This document shows, piece by piece, positions 27,383 to 36,173 of a stretch of 64,000 nt of DNA. Source of the stretch: Undibacter mobilis. Its GTDB lineage: Bacteria; Pseudomonadota; Alphaproteobacteria; Rhizobiales; Xanthobacteraceae. How positions within the stretch are numbered: position 1 is the first letter of the stretch; each line of letters starts with the position of its first letter. The stretch spans positions 2,094,501 through 2,158,500 of the forward strand of contig NZ_QRGO01000001.1 in assembly GCF_003367195.1 (NCBI RefSeq), read 5' to 3'. The notes beneath the pieces were generated by a model, which did not search any database, was not told where the DNA came from, and saw only the letters and a list, made by a program, of their open reading frames with translations. Made by a program: the position numbers and the translations under genes.

Positions 27383-28033
27383 ATGCCGTACCGCCGGACC
27401 GACAATGTCATCCGCCGCCTCGCCGAGCGCGAAAAGACCATCCTCGAGGCGGCTATCGCCCTGGCGGCCGAGGGCGGCATGGCCGCCGTGCAAATCGTGG
27501 CGGTGGCCCAACGCGCCGGCATCGCCGCCGGCACGGTCTACCGTTATTTCCCGACCAAGAACGACCTCGTGGCCGAACTGATCGCGGCGGTGGCCGGGCG
27601 GGAGCTCGAGGCCATGCAGACCGCGGCGGATGCGGCGCCCGGCCCGCTATCGGCGCTCGCCTCCGGCATTGCCCGTTTTGCTTCGCGGGCGCTGGCCGAG
27701 CGCAAGCTTGCCTGGGCGGTGATCGGCGAGGCGGTGGATGCGGAAGTCGATGTCATGCGCGCCGACTTCCGGCAGTCGCTCGCGGGCGAACTGGAGCGGC
27801 GCATCAACATCGCCATCGGGCTGCGTTTCCTGCCGGAACAGGACGCGCGTCTGGCGGCCCCGGCCATTGTCGGGGCGCTGATGGAAGGCCTGCTCAGCCC
27901 CATGGCGCCGACGCATGCGGATGCCGCAGCGGCGCGCGAGGCCGTTCAGACGGTGACCTTGTTTTCGCTGCGTGCGCTTGGCGTCATCGATGCCCGCGCC
28001 CGCGGCATGGTGGCGCAGGTGGTCCTGACCTAG
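27383..28033 (+). CDS. TetR-family transcriptional regulator
   Basis: The 216-residue protein has a TetR N-terminal helix-turn-helix (ILEAAIALAAEGG, then VAVAQRAGIAAGTVYRYFPTKNDLVAEL, about 20-66). A helical ligand-binding domain with no assigned inducer follows. It lies 76 bases after the ThDP enzyme on the same strand and is the only regulator close to that enzyme and the NIPSNAP gene. Confidence 0.93.
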   Translation: MPYRRTDNVIRRLAEREKTILEAAIALAAEGGMAAVQIVAVAQRAGIAAGTVYRYFPTKNDLVAELIAAVAGRELEAMQTAADAAPGPLSALASGIARFASRALAERKLAWAVIGEAVDAEVDVMRADFRQSLAGELERRINIAIGLRFLPEQDARLAAPAIVGALMEGLLSPMAPTHADAAAAREAVQTVTLFSLRALGVIDARARGMVAQVVLT

Positions 28034-28040
28034 CGCACGA

Positions 28041-28568
28041 TCAAGCAACGGCCTCGGCCGGCACTTCGGCGAGCGGCAGTTCGACATGGTAGGTGCCGGG
28101 CTCGTCCGGATCGTTCCGGAGATGAAAGCCGAGTTCGCCGCACATCTGCAGCATGGTGGTGTTCTCGGCGAGGACCTGGCCGCGCACCGCTTTGAGCCCG
28201 TGCTCCTTCGCATAGGCGATCATGTGTTTCATCATCAGCCAGCCGAGGCCGCGCCCCTTGAGGTGCGAGCGCAGCAGGATGGCGAATTCGCCGGTCTCGT
28301 GTTTGTCGTCGTCGTGCAGCCGGACGACGCCGAGCAGCCGTCCATCGGCGTCGAGCGCGACGAAGGCCATCGCCTTGTTCGGGTCGTAATGGACGAGCTT
28401 GTCGATCATCTCCGGCGACACTTCACGGATCGCCGAGAAGAAGCGCAGGCGCAGATCGAAGCTCGTCACCTTGGCGAGAAAATCGGGATAGAGCGCGGCG
28501 TCCTCCGGCCGGAGCGGACGGAGGACCACCATTTCGCCGTTGAGCAGCTTGACATGGCGTGAGAGCAC
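28041..28568 (-). CDS. GNAT-family acetyltransferase
   Basis: The 175-residue acetyl-CoA-dependent transferase has the GNAT beta-bulge and pyrophosphate loop in RSHLKGRGLGWLMMKHMI (R/Q-x-x-G-x-G/A type) and ENTTMLQMCGELGF near the C-terminus. The N-terminal LRPLRPEDAALYPDFL resembles the GNAT domain of Pat-type protein lysine acetyltransferases that regulate acyl-CoA synthetases. The GTG start has a GGAGGG site upstream. It converges with the TetR gene, 7 bases apart. Confidence 0.9.
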   Translation of the reverse strand: MLSRHVKLLNGEMVVLRPLRPEDAALYPDFLAKVTSFDLRLRFFSAIREVSPEMIDKLVHYDPNKAMAFVALDADGRLLGVVRLHDDDKHETGEFAILLRSHLKGRGLGWLMMKHMIAYAKEHGLKAVRGQVLAENTTMLQMCGELGFHLRNDPDEPGTYHVELPLAEVPAEAVA

Positions 28569-28582
28569 TTTGACCCTCCGTC

Positions 28583-28670
28583 ATTCCGGGGCGCGAGCGA
28601 CAGCGAGCGAACCCGGAATCCAGAAACGAGCTCTCTGAGAGTAGCCGGATTCCGGGGCGCGTCCCGGAAC
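28583..28670. repeat. Pair of ATTCCGGG palindromes between GNAT and universal stress genes
   Basis: The first element pairs ATTCCGGG (28583-28590) with CCCGGAAT (28612-28619). The second pairs TTCCGGG (28650-28656) with CCCGGAA. They resemble BIME-like dispersed repeats of Rhizobiales, and both lie between two same-strand genes. Confidence 0.6.
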
Positions 28671-28675
28671 GACCA

Positions 28676-29503
28676 CTAGTGCGACATCAGGACCGGCACC
28701 GTCATGCTTTCGAGAATGCCGCGCGTTGCGCCGCCGAGGACGAACTCGCGCAGACGCGAATGGCCGTAGCCGCCCATCACGATCATGTCGGTGCTGGAGT
28801 CCGCCGCGTAAGACAGGATGGTCGAGGCGACATCGATGTCCGGCGAGGTGATGCGCTTGACGTCGACCTTGAGGCCGTGCCGCGCGAGGTGTTGGCCAAG
28901 ATCGGCGCCGGCAATCTCGTCGCCTTTGGCCGCCTTGCTGGCGATGATGACAATCTCCACCTGCTTGGCCTTCTTGAGCAACGGCAGGCTGTCGGCGATG
29001 GCGCGGGTCGCGGCGCGGCCGCCATCCCAGCACACCATGATGCGGTCGAACTTCACGCCGCCCTTCTGAATGAACGGCACGTACACGACGGGCCGCCCGG
29101 ATTCGAACAGCGCGGTCTCATCGACCACTTCGTCCTGGAACCCTTCGGCGGGATCGGCCTGACCGACAATGACGAGGTCGAAGCGGCGGCCGATGCGGGC
29201 GAACTGGTCCGCCGCGCCGGACACGCTGGCGGAGATGATGCGCGATTCGGCCGACAGGCCGGAACGCTTGGCCGCGGCTTCGAATCGGGCCACGGCAGCC
29301 TTGGCCTTCTTGTCGGCTTCGGTGCGCTGCGCCTCGATGAACTCCGGCGGAATGCCGCCCATCACGGCGCCCGGAATGACCGGCTCGTAAGAAAAGGCGA
29401 CGCCCGCGACATGCGCTTCCAAAGCTTCCCCGAGCGCGACGGCGTAATCGCCGGCGGGGTCCTTCGCGCCGAGACCGAGATTGACAACGATATCTTTGAT
29501 CAT
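28676..29503 (-). CDS. Universal stress protein, tandem UspA domains
   Basis: The 275-residue protein has two UspA-like alpha/beta domains. The C-terminal one keeps the ATP-binding motif G-x2-G-x9-G-S/T-like in GGYGHSRLREFVLGGATRG (about 247-265) and ends VPVLMSH. The N-terminal one (MIKDIVVNLGLGAKDP) has a degenerate motif. Such double-Usp proteins respond to low oxygen and stationary phase. A perfect FixK/FNR-type box and a TATAGT -10 box lie upstream, so control by oxygen is likely. The cytochrome c gene lies upstream on the same strand. Confidence 0.93.
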   Translation of the reverse strand: MIKDIVVNLGLGAKDPAGDYAVALGEALEAHVAGVAFSYEPVIPGAVMGGIPPEFIEAQRTEADKKAKAAVARFEAAAKRSGLSAESRIISASVSGAADQFARIGRRFDLVIVGQADPAEGFQDEVVDETALFESGRPVVYVPFIQKGGVKFDRIMVCWDGGRAATRAIADSLPLLKKAKQVEIVIIASKAAKGDEIAGADLGQHLARHGLKVDVKRITSPDIDVASTILSYAADSSTDMIVMGGYGHSRLREFVLGGATRGILESMTVPVLMSH

Positions 29504-29542
29504 AATGGCAGCTCCCTTGGGGCTTGGTGTGCCCCACGACTA

Positions 29543-29586
29543 CTATAGTGCCGACAACTACGCGCGCCGACCTTGACCGAGGTCAA
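29543..29586 (-). promoter_or_regulatory. FixK/FNR-type box and -10 element upstream of uspA
   Basis: TTGACCGAGGTCAA (29573-29586) is a perfect dyad fitting the FixK/FNR consensus TTGA-N6-TCAA. Reading leftward, TATAGT lies at 29548-29543. A start of transcription near 29537 would put the box centre at about -42, the class II activator position. The start codon is at 29503. Confidence 0.7.
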
Positions 29587-29645
29587 ATGTGCGCCGCGCG
29601 CGATCGATATCGATTGAGCCGGCCTCGTTGGCCGGCCGGTTCCGT

Positions 29646-30044
29646 CTACTTCTTCTTGCCGCTGGCGTCGAACTGGACGAGATAGGCCCAGAGGTTCTTG
29701 GCCTCGGTCTCGTTCTTGATGCCCGGGAAGATCATCTTGGTGCCTTTGATCTTGGCGCGCGGGTCCTTGATGTAATCGAGGAACTCGGCCTCGGTCCAGG
29801 TGATGCCCGAATTCTTGTTAGCGTCGGAGTAGGCATATCCTGGAACTGAGCCCGAGTGACGGCCTTCGAGACCGTTGAGAACAGGACCGACCTTGTTCTT
29901 GGCGTCTTCGCCGACGGCGTGGCAGGGCAGGCACTTCTTGAAGGAGTTTTCGCCGGCCGTCAGATCCTGCGCTGCAGCGTGTTGCGCCGCCACAGCGATC
30001 AATGCGGCCGCGCAGAAAGCGCCGCGGAAAAAGGTCTTCCTCAT
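29646..30044 (-). CDS. Periplasmic class I cytochrome c (c2 type)
   Basis: The 132-residue exported haem protein has a signal peptide MRKTFFRGAFCAAAL...AAAQ, the haem-attachment CLPCH (about 38-42) and NKVGPVLNGLEGR. The Met axial-ligand segment is KMIFPGI (about 104-110). Size and motifs fit the soluble cytochrome c2/c550 group that carries electrons from the bc1 complex to oxidases or reductases. It lies about 140 bases upstream of the FixK-boxed uspA gene on the same strand. Confidence 0.95.
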   Translation of the reverse strand: MRKTFFRGAFCAAALIAVAAQHAAAQDLTAGENSFKKCLPCHAVGEDAKNKVGPVLNGLEGRHSGSVPGYAYSDANKNSGITWTEAEFLDYIKDPRAKIKGTKMIFPGIKNETEAKNLWAYLVQFDASGKKK

Positions 30045-30205
30045 TGCAAGTTTCCTTTCGTCGTTTTGGGCGACACCGGTCCCGGATGCATTTACATTCC
30101 AATATCCGAATGCTTCCCCGGGCCGCCGGTGTCAACCCGCCCGATTGGCTGGTATCGTCGCAGAAGCTGGCGGCAGGGGTATAACGTGGTCCTGGAGACT
30201 TATTG

Positions 30206-31699
30206 ATGTCGGTCAAAATGCCCGAGGCGGATCAGGCGATCCTTGGCCGCCGTGCCGAGATCGTCAAGGCGCTGCGCACCATTGTGCCGGGCGAGGGCGT
30301 GATCGACCGCGAACACGAGATGAAGCCGTTCGAATCCGACGGGCTGACCGCTTACCGCCAAATGCCGATGGTCGTGGTGCTGCCGGAAACGACGCAGCAG
30401 GTGGCTGAGATCCTCAAATATTGCCACGCCGAGGGCATCAAGGTGGTGCCGCGCGGCGCCGGCACCTCGTTGTCGGGCGGCGCTCTGCCGCTGGCCGACG
30501 GCGTGCTGCTCGGCATGGCCAAGTTCAATAAAATTCGCGACATCGATTTCGACAATCGCATTGCCGTGGTCGAGCCAGGCGTCACCAACCTGGCGGTGTC
30601 GAACGCGGTCGCCCATGCCGGCTTCTACTATGCGCCCGATCCGTCGTCGCAGATCGCCTGTACCATCGGCGGCAATGTGGCGGAAAATTCCGGCGGCGTG
30701 CATTGCCTGAAATACGGCATGACCACCAACAATGTGCTGGGCTGCGAGATCGTGCTGATCACCGGCGAGGTGGTGCGGCTTGGCGGCAAGCATCTGGATT
30801 CCGAAGGCTACGACCTGCTTGGTCTCGTCGTCGGCTCGGAGGGTCTGCTCGGCGTCGTTACCGAGGTGACGGTGCGCATTCTCAAGAAGCCGGAAACCGC
30901 GCGCGCCGTGCTGATCGGTTTTCCGACCTCCGAGCAGGGCGGCGCCTGCGTTTCGAAGATCATCGCTGCGGGCATCATCCCCGGCGGCATGGAGATGATG
31001 GACAAGCCGGCGATCCATGCGGTCGAGGAATTCGTCCATGCCGGTTATCCGCTTGATGTCGAGGCCTTGCTGATCGTCGAACTCGACGGGCCGGCGGCGG
31101 AGGTCGATCATCTCATCGCGCGCGTCGAGACCATTGCCCGGGAGTGCGGCGCGGTATCTTGTCAGGCGTCGCAGTCGGAAGCGCAGCGGCTTCTGTTCTG
31201 GGCGGGCCGCAAGGCCGCGTTCCCGGCGGCGGGACGCATTTCGCCGGACTATTACTGCATGGACGGCACCATCCCGCGCGCCAAGCTGCCTTTGGTGCTG
31301 GCGCGCATGAAGGAGCTGTCGGAGAAGTATCAACTCGGTGTCGCCAATGTCTTTCATGCCGGCGACGGCAACCTGCACCCGCTGATCCTCTACGACTCCA
31401 ACAAGCCGGGCGAACTCGATCGCGCCGAGGAGTTCGGGGCCGATATCCTGCGGCTCTGCGTCGAAGTCGGCGGTGTGCTGACGGGCGAACACGGCGTCGG
31501 CATCGAAAAGCGCGACCTGATGCCGGCCATGTTCTCCGAGATCGACCTCAATGCCCAGCAGCGCGTCAAATGCGCCTTCGACGCCAAGGGCCTGCTCAAT
31601 CCGGGCAAGGTATTTCCGCAACTGCACCGTTGCGCCGAACTCGGCCGCATGCACATCTCGGGCGGGCAGTTGCCATTCCCCGATTTGCCGCGGTTCTGA
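30206..31699 (+). CDS. glcD: Glycolate oxidase FAD subunit GlcD
   Basis: Flavoprotein subunit that oxidises glycolate (or D-lactate-like 2-hydroxyacids) to the 2-oxo-acid. The 497-residue protein has the PCMH-type FAD domain (VPRGAGTSLSGGALPL, about 89-104; CTIGGNVAENSGGVHCLKYG) and the FAD-oxidase C-domain with NVFHAGDGNLHPLI and GEHGVGIEKRD. The ATG follows a GGAG site at about 9 bases. glcE and glcF follow in the same orientation, giving the complete three-subunit enzyme. Confidence 0.95.
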   Translation: MSVKMPEADQAILGRRAEIVKALRTIVPGEGVIDREHEMKPFESDGLTAYRQMPMVVVLPETTQQVAEILKYCHAEGIKVVPRGAGTSLSGGALPLADGVLLGMAKFNKIRDIDFDNRIAVVEPGVTNLAVSNAVAHAGFYYAPDPSSQIACTIGGNVAENSGGVHCLKYGMTTNNVLGCEIVLITGEVVRLGGKHLDSEGYDLLGLVVGSEGLLGVVTEVTVRILKKPETARAVLIGFPTSEQGGACVSKIIAAGIIPGGMEMMDKPAIHAVEEFVHAGYPLDVEALLIVELDGPAAEVDHLIARVETIARECGAVSCQASQSEAQRLLFWAGRKAAFPAAGRISPDYYCMDGTIPRAKLPLVLARMKELSEKYQLGVANVFHAGDGNLHPLILYDSNKPGELDRAEEFGADILRLCVEVGGVLTGEHGVGIEKRDLMPAMFSEIDLNAQQRVKCAFDAKGLLNPGKVFPQLHRCAELGRMHISGGQLPFPDLPRF

Positions 31700-31735
31700 T
31701 GGTCGTTCGCCGTTTCTCTTTGTCGAGCCCTTTTC

Positions 31736-32950
31736 GTGACCGACGTTTTTAAGCCCACCGAAGTCTCTCAGGTCGAAGAAGCCGTGCGCTGGGCGCTCGG
31801 CAACGACAAGGCATTCGAAGTTGTCGGCACAGGCTCCAAGCGTGCACTCGGCCGACCGAGCCAAACCGACATGACTCTCGACCTGTCCGGACTGTCCGGC
31901 GTGATGCTCTATGAGCCGGACGAACTCGTCCTCTCTGCGCGAGCCGGCACGCCTTTGGCGGAGATCGAGAAGCTGCTCGACGATAACAACCAGCAACTCG
32001 ATTTTGAGCCGATGGACTACGGCCTCTTGCTCGGTCAGGAGGCAGGGCAGGGCACGATCGGCGGCACGCTGGCGGTCAATTTGTCCGGCCCGCGCCGCAT
32101 CAAGGCCGGCGCCGCGCGCGACCATTTCCTCGGCGCCACGGTTGTGACCGGCCGCGGCGAAACCGTGAAAACCGGCGGCCGGGTGGTGAAGAACGTCACC
32201 GGTTATGATCTGTGCAAGGTGCTGGCCGGCTCCTGGGGCACGCTGGCAGCGATGACCGACGTGACGATCAAGGTGCTGCCGAAGCCGGAGACCGAGGCGA
32301 CCGTCGTCGTTGAAGGTCTCGACGACGCGCAGGCCTGCGCGGCGATGGCGGCGGCGCTGGGCTCGTCCTGCGATGTGTCGGCGGCAGCGCACCTGCCGGA
32401 CCATGTGGCCTCTTATTTCGATGGTCTGCCTCATCCCGAAGCCTCGACCGTGCTGCGGCTCGAAGGCGTGGCGCCGTCGGTCACGCACCGCACCAATACG
32501 CTCCTCAAGCTGATGCGGCTCTTTGGCGCGGCGGTCGCGCTCGACGAGACGAATTCGAAGGCACTATGGCGCAGCGTACGACAGGTGGCGCCATTTGCCA
32601 TCGAGACGGCGCGCGCCCGGCCGCTCTGGCGTATCTCCACGGCGCCGGCGCAGGCGCACAAGCTGGTCGATCTCGTCACGCCGGCGGCGCAGATGTTCTA
32701 CGACTGGGGCGGTGGTCTCGTCTGGGTGGCAATGCCGTTCGAGAACGAGGCCGATGCCGGCTCGATTCGCCGCGCCGTTGCCGAGATTGGCGGCCACGCG
32801 ACGCTGGTGCGCGCGCCGGTTTCGCTGCGGGCCTCGGTCGACGTCTTTCAGCCGCAGGAGCCGGGCCTGGCGGCGTTGAGCAAGCGCGTGAAGGACAGCT
32901 TCGATCCCAAGGGCGTGCTCAATCCGGGCCGCATGTGGGCGGGGGTGTAA
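31736..32950 (+). CDS. glcE: Glycolate oxidase FAD-binding subunit GlcE
   Basis: The 404-residue second flavin-type subunit has FEVVGTGSKRALGRPSQ, the FAD-binding GTIGGTLAVNLSGPRRIKAGAARDHFLG, and KTGGRVVKNVTGYDLCKVLAGSWG. It ends with FDPKGVLNPGRM, shared with GlcD. The GTG start lies 36 bases after glcD, and glcF starts 8 bases after its stop, so the three form one operon. Confidence 0.94.
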   Translation: MTDVFKPTEVSQVEEAVRWALGNDKAFEVVGTGSKRALGRPSQTDMTLDLSGLSGVMLYEPDELVLSARAGTPLAEIEKLLDDNNQQLDFEPMDYGLLLGQEAGQGTIGGTLAVNLSGPRRIKAGAARDHFLGATVVTGRGETVKTGGRVVKNVTGYDLCKVLAGSWGTLAAMTDVTIKVLPKPETEATVVVEGLDDAQACAAMAAALGSSCDVSAAAHLPDHVASYFDGLPHPEASTVLRLEGVAPSVTHRTNTLLKLMRLFGAAVALDETNSKALWRSVRQVAPFAIETARARPLWRISTAPAQAHKLVDLVTPAAQMFYDWGGGLVWVAMPFENEADAGSIRRAVAEIGGHATLVRAPVSLRASVDVFQPQEPGLAALSKRVKDSFDPKGVLNPGRMWAGV

Positions 32951-32958
32951 GACATCTC

Positions 32959-34293
32959 ATGCAAACCAATTTCTCGCTCGTCCAGCTCGCCAATCCGCAG
33001 ATCGCAGAAGCGGACAAGATTCTGCGCGCCTGCGTGCATTGCGGCTTCTGCACCGCGACCTGCCCGACCTATGTGCTGCTGGGAGACGAACTCGACAGCC
33101 CCCGCGGGCGCATTTACCTCATCAAGGACATGCTCGAGAATGACCGGCCGGCGAGCCGCGAGGTGGTCAAACATATCGACCGCTGCCTGTCCTGCCTGTC
33201 CTGCATGACCACCTGTCCGTCCGGCGTGCACTACATGCACCTCGTCGACCATGCCCGCGACCACATCGAGAAGACCTACAAGCGCCCGCTGCACGACCGG
33301 GCCATCCGCGCCATGCTGGCCCATGTTCTGACCAACCGGTCGCTGTTCCGCCTTGCGGCGGTTGGCGGCTGGCTGGCGCGCCCCTTCGCCGGCGTCTTCG
33401 CAGCCATCGGTCTGACACGCATTGCAGCGATGGTGAGATTGACCCCGGCGAGCATTCCGGCGCCCGCGTCCGACCGGGGCCGCATGGTCTCCCCCGCGAC
33501 GGGGGTACGCCGTGGCCGGGTGGCGTTGCTCGGCGGCTGCGTTGGTCCGGTGCTGCGGCCCTCGACCAATGAAGCCGCCATCCGGACCCTGAACCGCCAC
33601 GGCATCGAGGTGGTGATTGCCGAGGGCGAAGGCTGCTGCGGCTCGCTCACCCATCATATGGGACGGGAGGAGCAGGCTTTCGCGCAGGCCAAAGGTACGA
33701 TCGATGCGTGGACGGCGGAGCTCGAACGGGAGCCGCTCGACGCAATTCTGGTGACCGTGTCCGGCTGCGGTACGACGATAAAAGACTACGGACATATGTT
33801 CAGGAACGACCCGGCCTATGCCGACAAGGCCGCCCGCATATCGGCGCTGGCCAGGGACGTCAGCGAGTATCTGGCCACGCTCGACCTCGCGCGTGCGACG
33901 GTTCAACCGCTCAATGTCGCCTATCACGCGGCCTGCTCGCTGCAGCATGGTCAGAAGATAGTGCATGCACCGAAAGAATTGCTTTCCAAGTTGGGCTTTG
34001 TCGTCAAAGATGTTGATGAGGGGCATCTGTGTTGCGGCTCGGCGGGCACCTACAACATTCTTCAGCCGGCCATCGCTTTGAGGCTGCGGGACCGCAAGGT
34101 TGGCAACATCGAAAAGCTCCAGCCGGATGTGATCGCGGCCGGCAATATCGGCTGCATGACTCAAATCGCATCCGGAACGACAATACCGGTGGTTCACACG
34201 GTCGAGCTGATCGACTGGGCAACCGGGGGCCCGATACCGGAGCCGCTCGCCCGCATCGAGGGGATCAACCCGGGCGGCGCGAGCGCCGGTTAG
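32959..34293 (+). CDS. glcF: Glycolate oxidase iron-sulfur subunit GlcF
   Basis: The 444-residue electron-transfer subunit has two 4Fe-4S motifs, CVHCGFCTATCP (about 25-36) and CLSCLSCMTTCP (about 76-87). Two CCG-domain Cys pairs follow (EGCCGSL and LCCGSAG), typical of GlcF/LutA-type proteins. It passes electrons from the flavin subunits to the quinone pool at the membrane. The start MQTNFSLVQL lies 8 bases after glcE. Confidence 0.95.
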   Translation: MQTNFSLVQLANPQIAEADKILRACVHCGFCTATCPTYVLLGDELDSPRGRIYLIKDMLENDRPASREVVKHIDRCLSCLSCMTTCPSGVHYMHLVDHARDHIEKTYKRPLHDRAIRAMLAHVLTNRSLFRLAAVGGWLARPFAGVFAAIGLTRIAAMVRLTPASIPAPASDRGRMVSPATGVRRGRVALLGGCVGPVLRPSTNEAAIRTLNRHGIEVVIAEGEGCCGSLTHHMGREEQAFAQAKGTIDAWTAELEREPLDAILVTVSGCGTTIKDYGHMFRNDPAYADKAARISALARDVSEYLATLDLARATVQPLNVAYHAACSLQHGQKIVHAPKELLSKLGFVVKDVDEGHLCCGSAGTYNILQPAIALRLRDRKVGNIEKLQPDVIAAGNIGCMTQIASGTTIPVVHTVELIDWATGGPIPEPLARIEGINPGGASAG

Positions 34294-34388
34294 TCGGCAG
34301 TTACTTGTAAGAGCTTTGCGTAAGGGTCTCGGGCTTCAAGCCGGGGCCTGTGAACTGCAATCTGTTCAAAACCGATCGGAGGTCGATC

Positions 34389-34661
34389 ATGGCAAAGAAG
34401 CGTAAGAAGGCGGTCAAGAAAACCGCGAAGAAGGCCAAGAAGAGCAAGAAAACAAAGAAGACGAAGAAAGTCGTCGCGGCGAAAAAGAAGTCCGCCAAGA
34501 AGACTGCGAAAAAGGCCAAGAAGGCCGCTCCGGCCAAGAAGAAGGCCGCTCCTGCGAAGAAGAAAGCGGCGCCGAAGCCCGCGCCCGCTCCGGCGGCTCC
34601 GCCTGCGGCTGCCCCGGCTCCGGGCACGCCGACCTTCGGCGGCATGGGCAACGGCCAGTAG
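34389..34661 (+). CDS. Lys/Ala-rich histone H1-like protein
   Basis: The 90-residue protein starts MAKKRKKAVKKTAKKAKK behind a strong GGAGG site. Roughly the first 60 residues are repeated KK/KKA/KKAAPAKK units, resembling the tail of eukaryotic H1 and bacterial Hc1/AlgP-like proteins. The end is Pro/Ala-rich and finishes GTPTFGGMGNGQ. It should bind DNA or RNA non-specifically and may compact the nucleoid. It lies 95 bases after glcF, and a shared transcript is possible. Codon use is dominated by AAG, so its base composition differs from its neighbours. Confidence 0.8.
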   Translation: MAKKRKKAVKKTAKKAKKSKKTKKTKKVVAAKKKSAKKTAKKAKKAAPAKKKAAPAKKKAAPKPAPAPAAPPAAAPAPGTPTFGGMGNGQ

Positions 34662-34976
34662 CGGCCGGTCCTCACGGACCGCTTGCTGCGCTCCAAACGG
34701 GGCGGCTGGGCGCGATATGCGCGCGCAGCCGCCCTTGTTGTTTGTTGCAGGCTCACTCCGACAGGCTGTATCGCGGATGGCTCGAAGGGCGCCGATCGGG
34801 AGAGCCATTCACACGGCGAACCTGGTACAGCGTGTCCGATTGCATCGCCCCGCCGGGACGCCTAGACTCAATTCAACTAGCTGCGGCCGGCCGCCGGCCT
34901 TGGTCCGGCCGGGAACAAAATTCAGCGAAGCCGCCAAGAAAATCCGCCAAGAAACTGAGTGAGGGAGCCTTCAATC
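34662..34976. other. Intergenic region after the histone-like gene
   Basis: About 315 bases. A short hairpin (CGGTCC/GGACCG, near 34666-34681) follows the histone-like stop, without a T run. The open frames crossing the region have no ribosome sites. The right end holds a purine-rich stretch and the GGGAG site of the next gene. Confidence 0.45.
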
Positions 34977-36044
34977 ATGGCGTACAACATTCTGCTCATG
35001 GGCGCGTCCTACGGGTCGCTGCTGGCCTCCAAACTGCTGTTCGGCGGGCACTCGATCCATCTGGTCTGCCTGCCGGCCGAGGCCGATCTGATCAACGCCG
35101 AAGGCTTCAGGGTCACGTTGCCGATCCGCGGCCGCAAGGACCCCGTGCTGCTCGAGTCGCGCAAGCTGCCGGGCAAGGTCACGGCGGGCGGCGCGGCTGG
35201 CGTTGATCCGTCGAAATACGATCTGGTCGGCCTGTGCATGCAGGAACCGCAGTATCGCTCGGACGGCGTGCGCCAGCTGCTCGACGCCGTCGGCAAGGCG
35301 CGGGTGCCGTGCATGTCGATCATGAACATGCCGCCGCTGCCTTACATCAAGCGCATCCCCGGCCTCGACTATGCGGCGCTTGAGGCGGCCTATACCGATC
35401 CCCGCGTCTGGGATTCGGTCGATCCGAAGAAGATCACGCTCAACAGTCCCGACCCGCAGGCGATCCGTCCGCCGGACGGCAAGGCCAACGAACTCCTCGT
35501 CACGCTGCCGACCAACTTCAAGTGCGCGCGCTTCGAGGATGACAAGGACACGCAGATCATCCGCAACCTCGAGAAGGATGTGGACGCCGCCCGCTTCGAC
35601 GCGCCGGAAGGCAAGATCGAACTGCCGGTGAAGCTCAAGGCCTACGATTCGATCTGGGTGCCGCTGGCCAAGTGGTCGATGCTGCTCGCTGGCAACTACC
35701 GCTGCATCACCAAGGACGGCATGCGCACGGCGCAGGAGGCCGTGTGGACCAATGTCGAGGAATCGAAGTCGGTTTATAATTTCGTGTTCGATCTGTGCGT
35801 GAAGCTCGGCGCCTCGCCGGACGACCTGGTGCCGTTCGAGAAATATGCCGCCGCAGCGCAGTCGCTGTCGCGGCCGGCCTCGGCGGCCCGTGCGCTCAAT
35901 AATGGTGCGCCGAATATCGAGCGCGCCGACAAGCTGGTGCAGCTTATCGCCAAACAGAAGGGCCTCAGCCACCCGGCCATCGACGCCCAGGTGGCGCTGG
36001 TCGACGAAAGGCTGGCCGCCAACCGCAAGAAAACGGCCGCTTGA
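34977..36044 (+). CDS. Ketopantoate-reductase-like protein (ApbA/PanE superfamily)
   Basis: The 355-residue protein starts MAYNILLMGASYGSLLASKLL. This is a Rossmann beta-alpha-beta opening with GASYGS in place of the usual GxGxxG/A. The region after it (GHSIHLVCLPAEAD) and a helical C-terminal half fit 6-phosphogluconate-dehydrogenase-like reductases such as PanE. It is longer than typical PanE (about 300) and lacks an obvious catalytic Lys block, so the substrate is unknown. A GGGAG site lies about 10 bases upstream. A strong terminator follows about 100 bases downstream. Confidence 0.7.
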   Translation: MAYNILLMGASYGSLLASKLLFGGHSIHLVCLPAEADLINAEGFRVTLPIRGRKDPVLLESRKLPGKVTAGGAAGVDPSKYDLVGLCMQEPQYRSDGVRQLLDAVGKARVPCMSIMNMPPLPYIKRIPGLDYAALEAAYTDPRVWDSVDPKKITLNSPDPQAIRPPDGKANELLVTLPTNFKCARFEDDKDTQIIRNLEKDVDAARFDAPEGKIELPVKLKAYDSIWVPLAKWSMLLAGNYRCITKDGMRTAQEAVWTNVEESKSVYNFVFDLCVKLGASPDDLVPFEKYAAAAQSLSRPASAARALNNGAPNIERADKLVQLIAKQKGLSHPAIDAQVALVDERLAANRKKTAA

Positions 36045-36144
36045 AACGGGGGGGGGCTTTCTAGGGCGGTCGTTCACGGTCCGGTTCGGGCCGAATCGGC
36101 GCTCCCCGCCCGGAATGCTCCCGGTGGTCTATGCAACAGACAGC

Positions 36145-36173
36145 GGCCCGCCCGTCCCGGCGGGCCGTTTTTT
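36145..36173 (+). terminator. Terminator after the ketopantoate-reductase-like gene
   Basis: GGCCCGCC (36145-36152) pairs with GGCGGGCC (36159-36166), followed by a TTTTTT run. It begins 100 bases after the stop. Confidence 0.88.

Noticed and set aside
30200..32488. Very long open frame (762 codons) antisense to glcD and glcE
   Set aside because: It is the mirror of two well-supported genes in GC-rich DNA, is His/Arg/Asp-rich, and matches no family.
34742..35206. Open frame overlapping the start of the PanE-like gene
   Set aside because: It lacks a ribosome site and runs out of frame through a better-supported gene.
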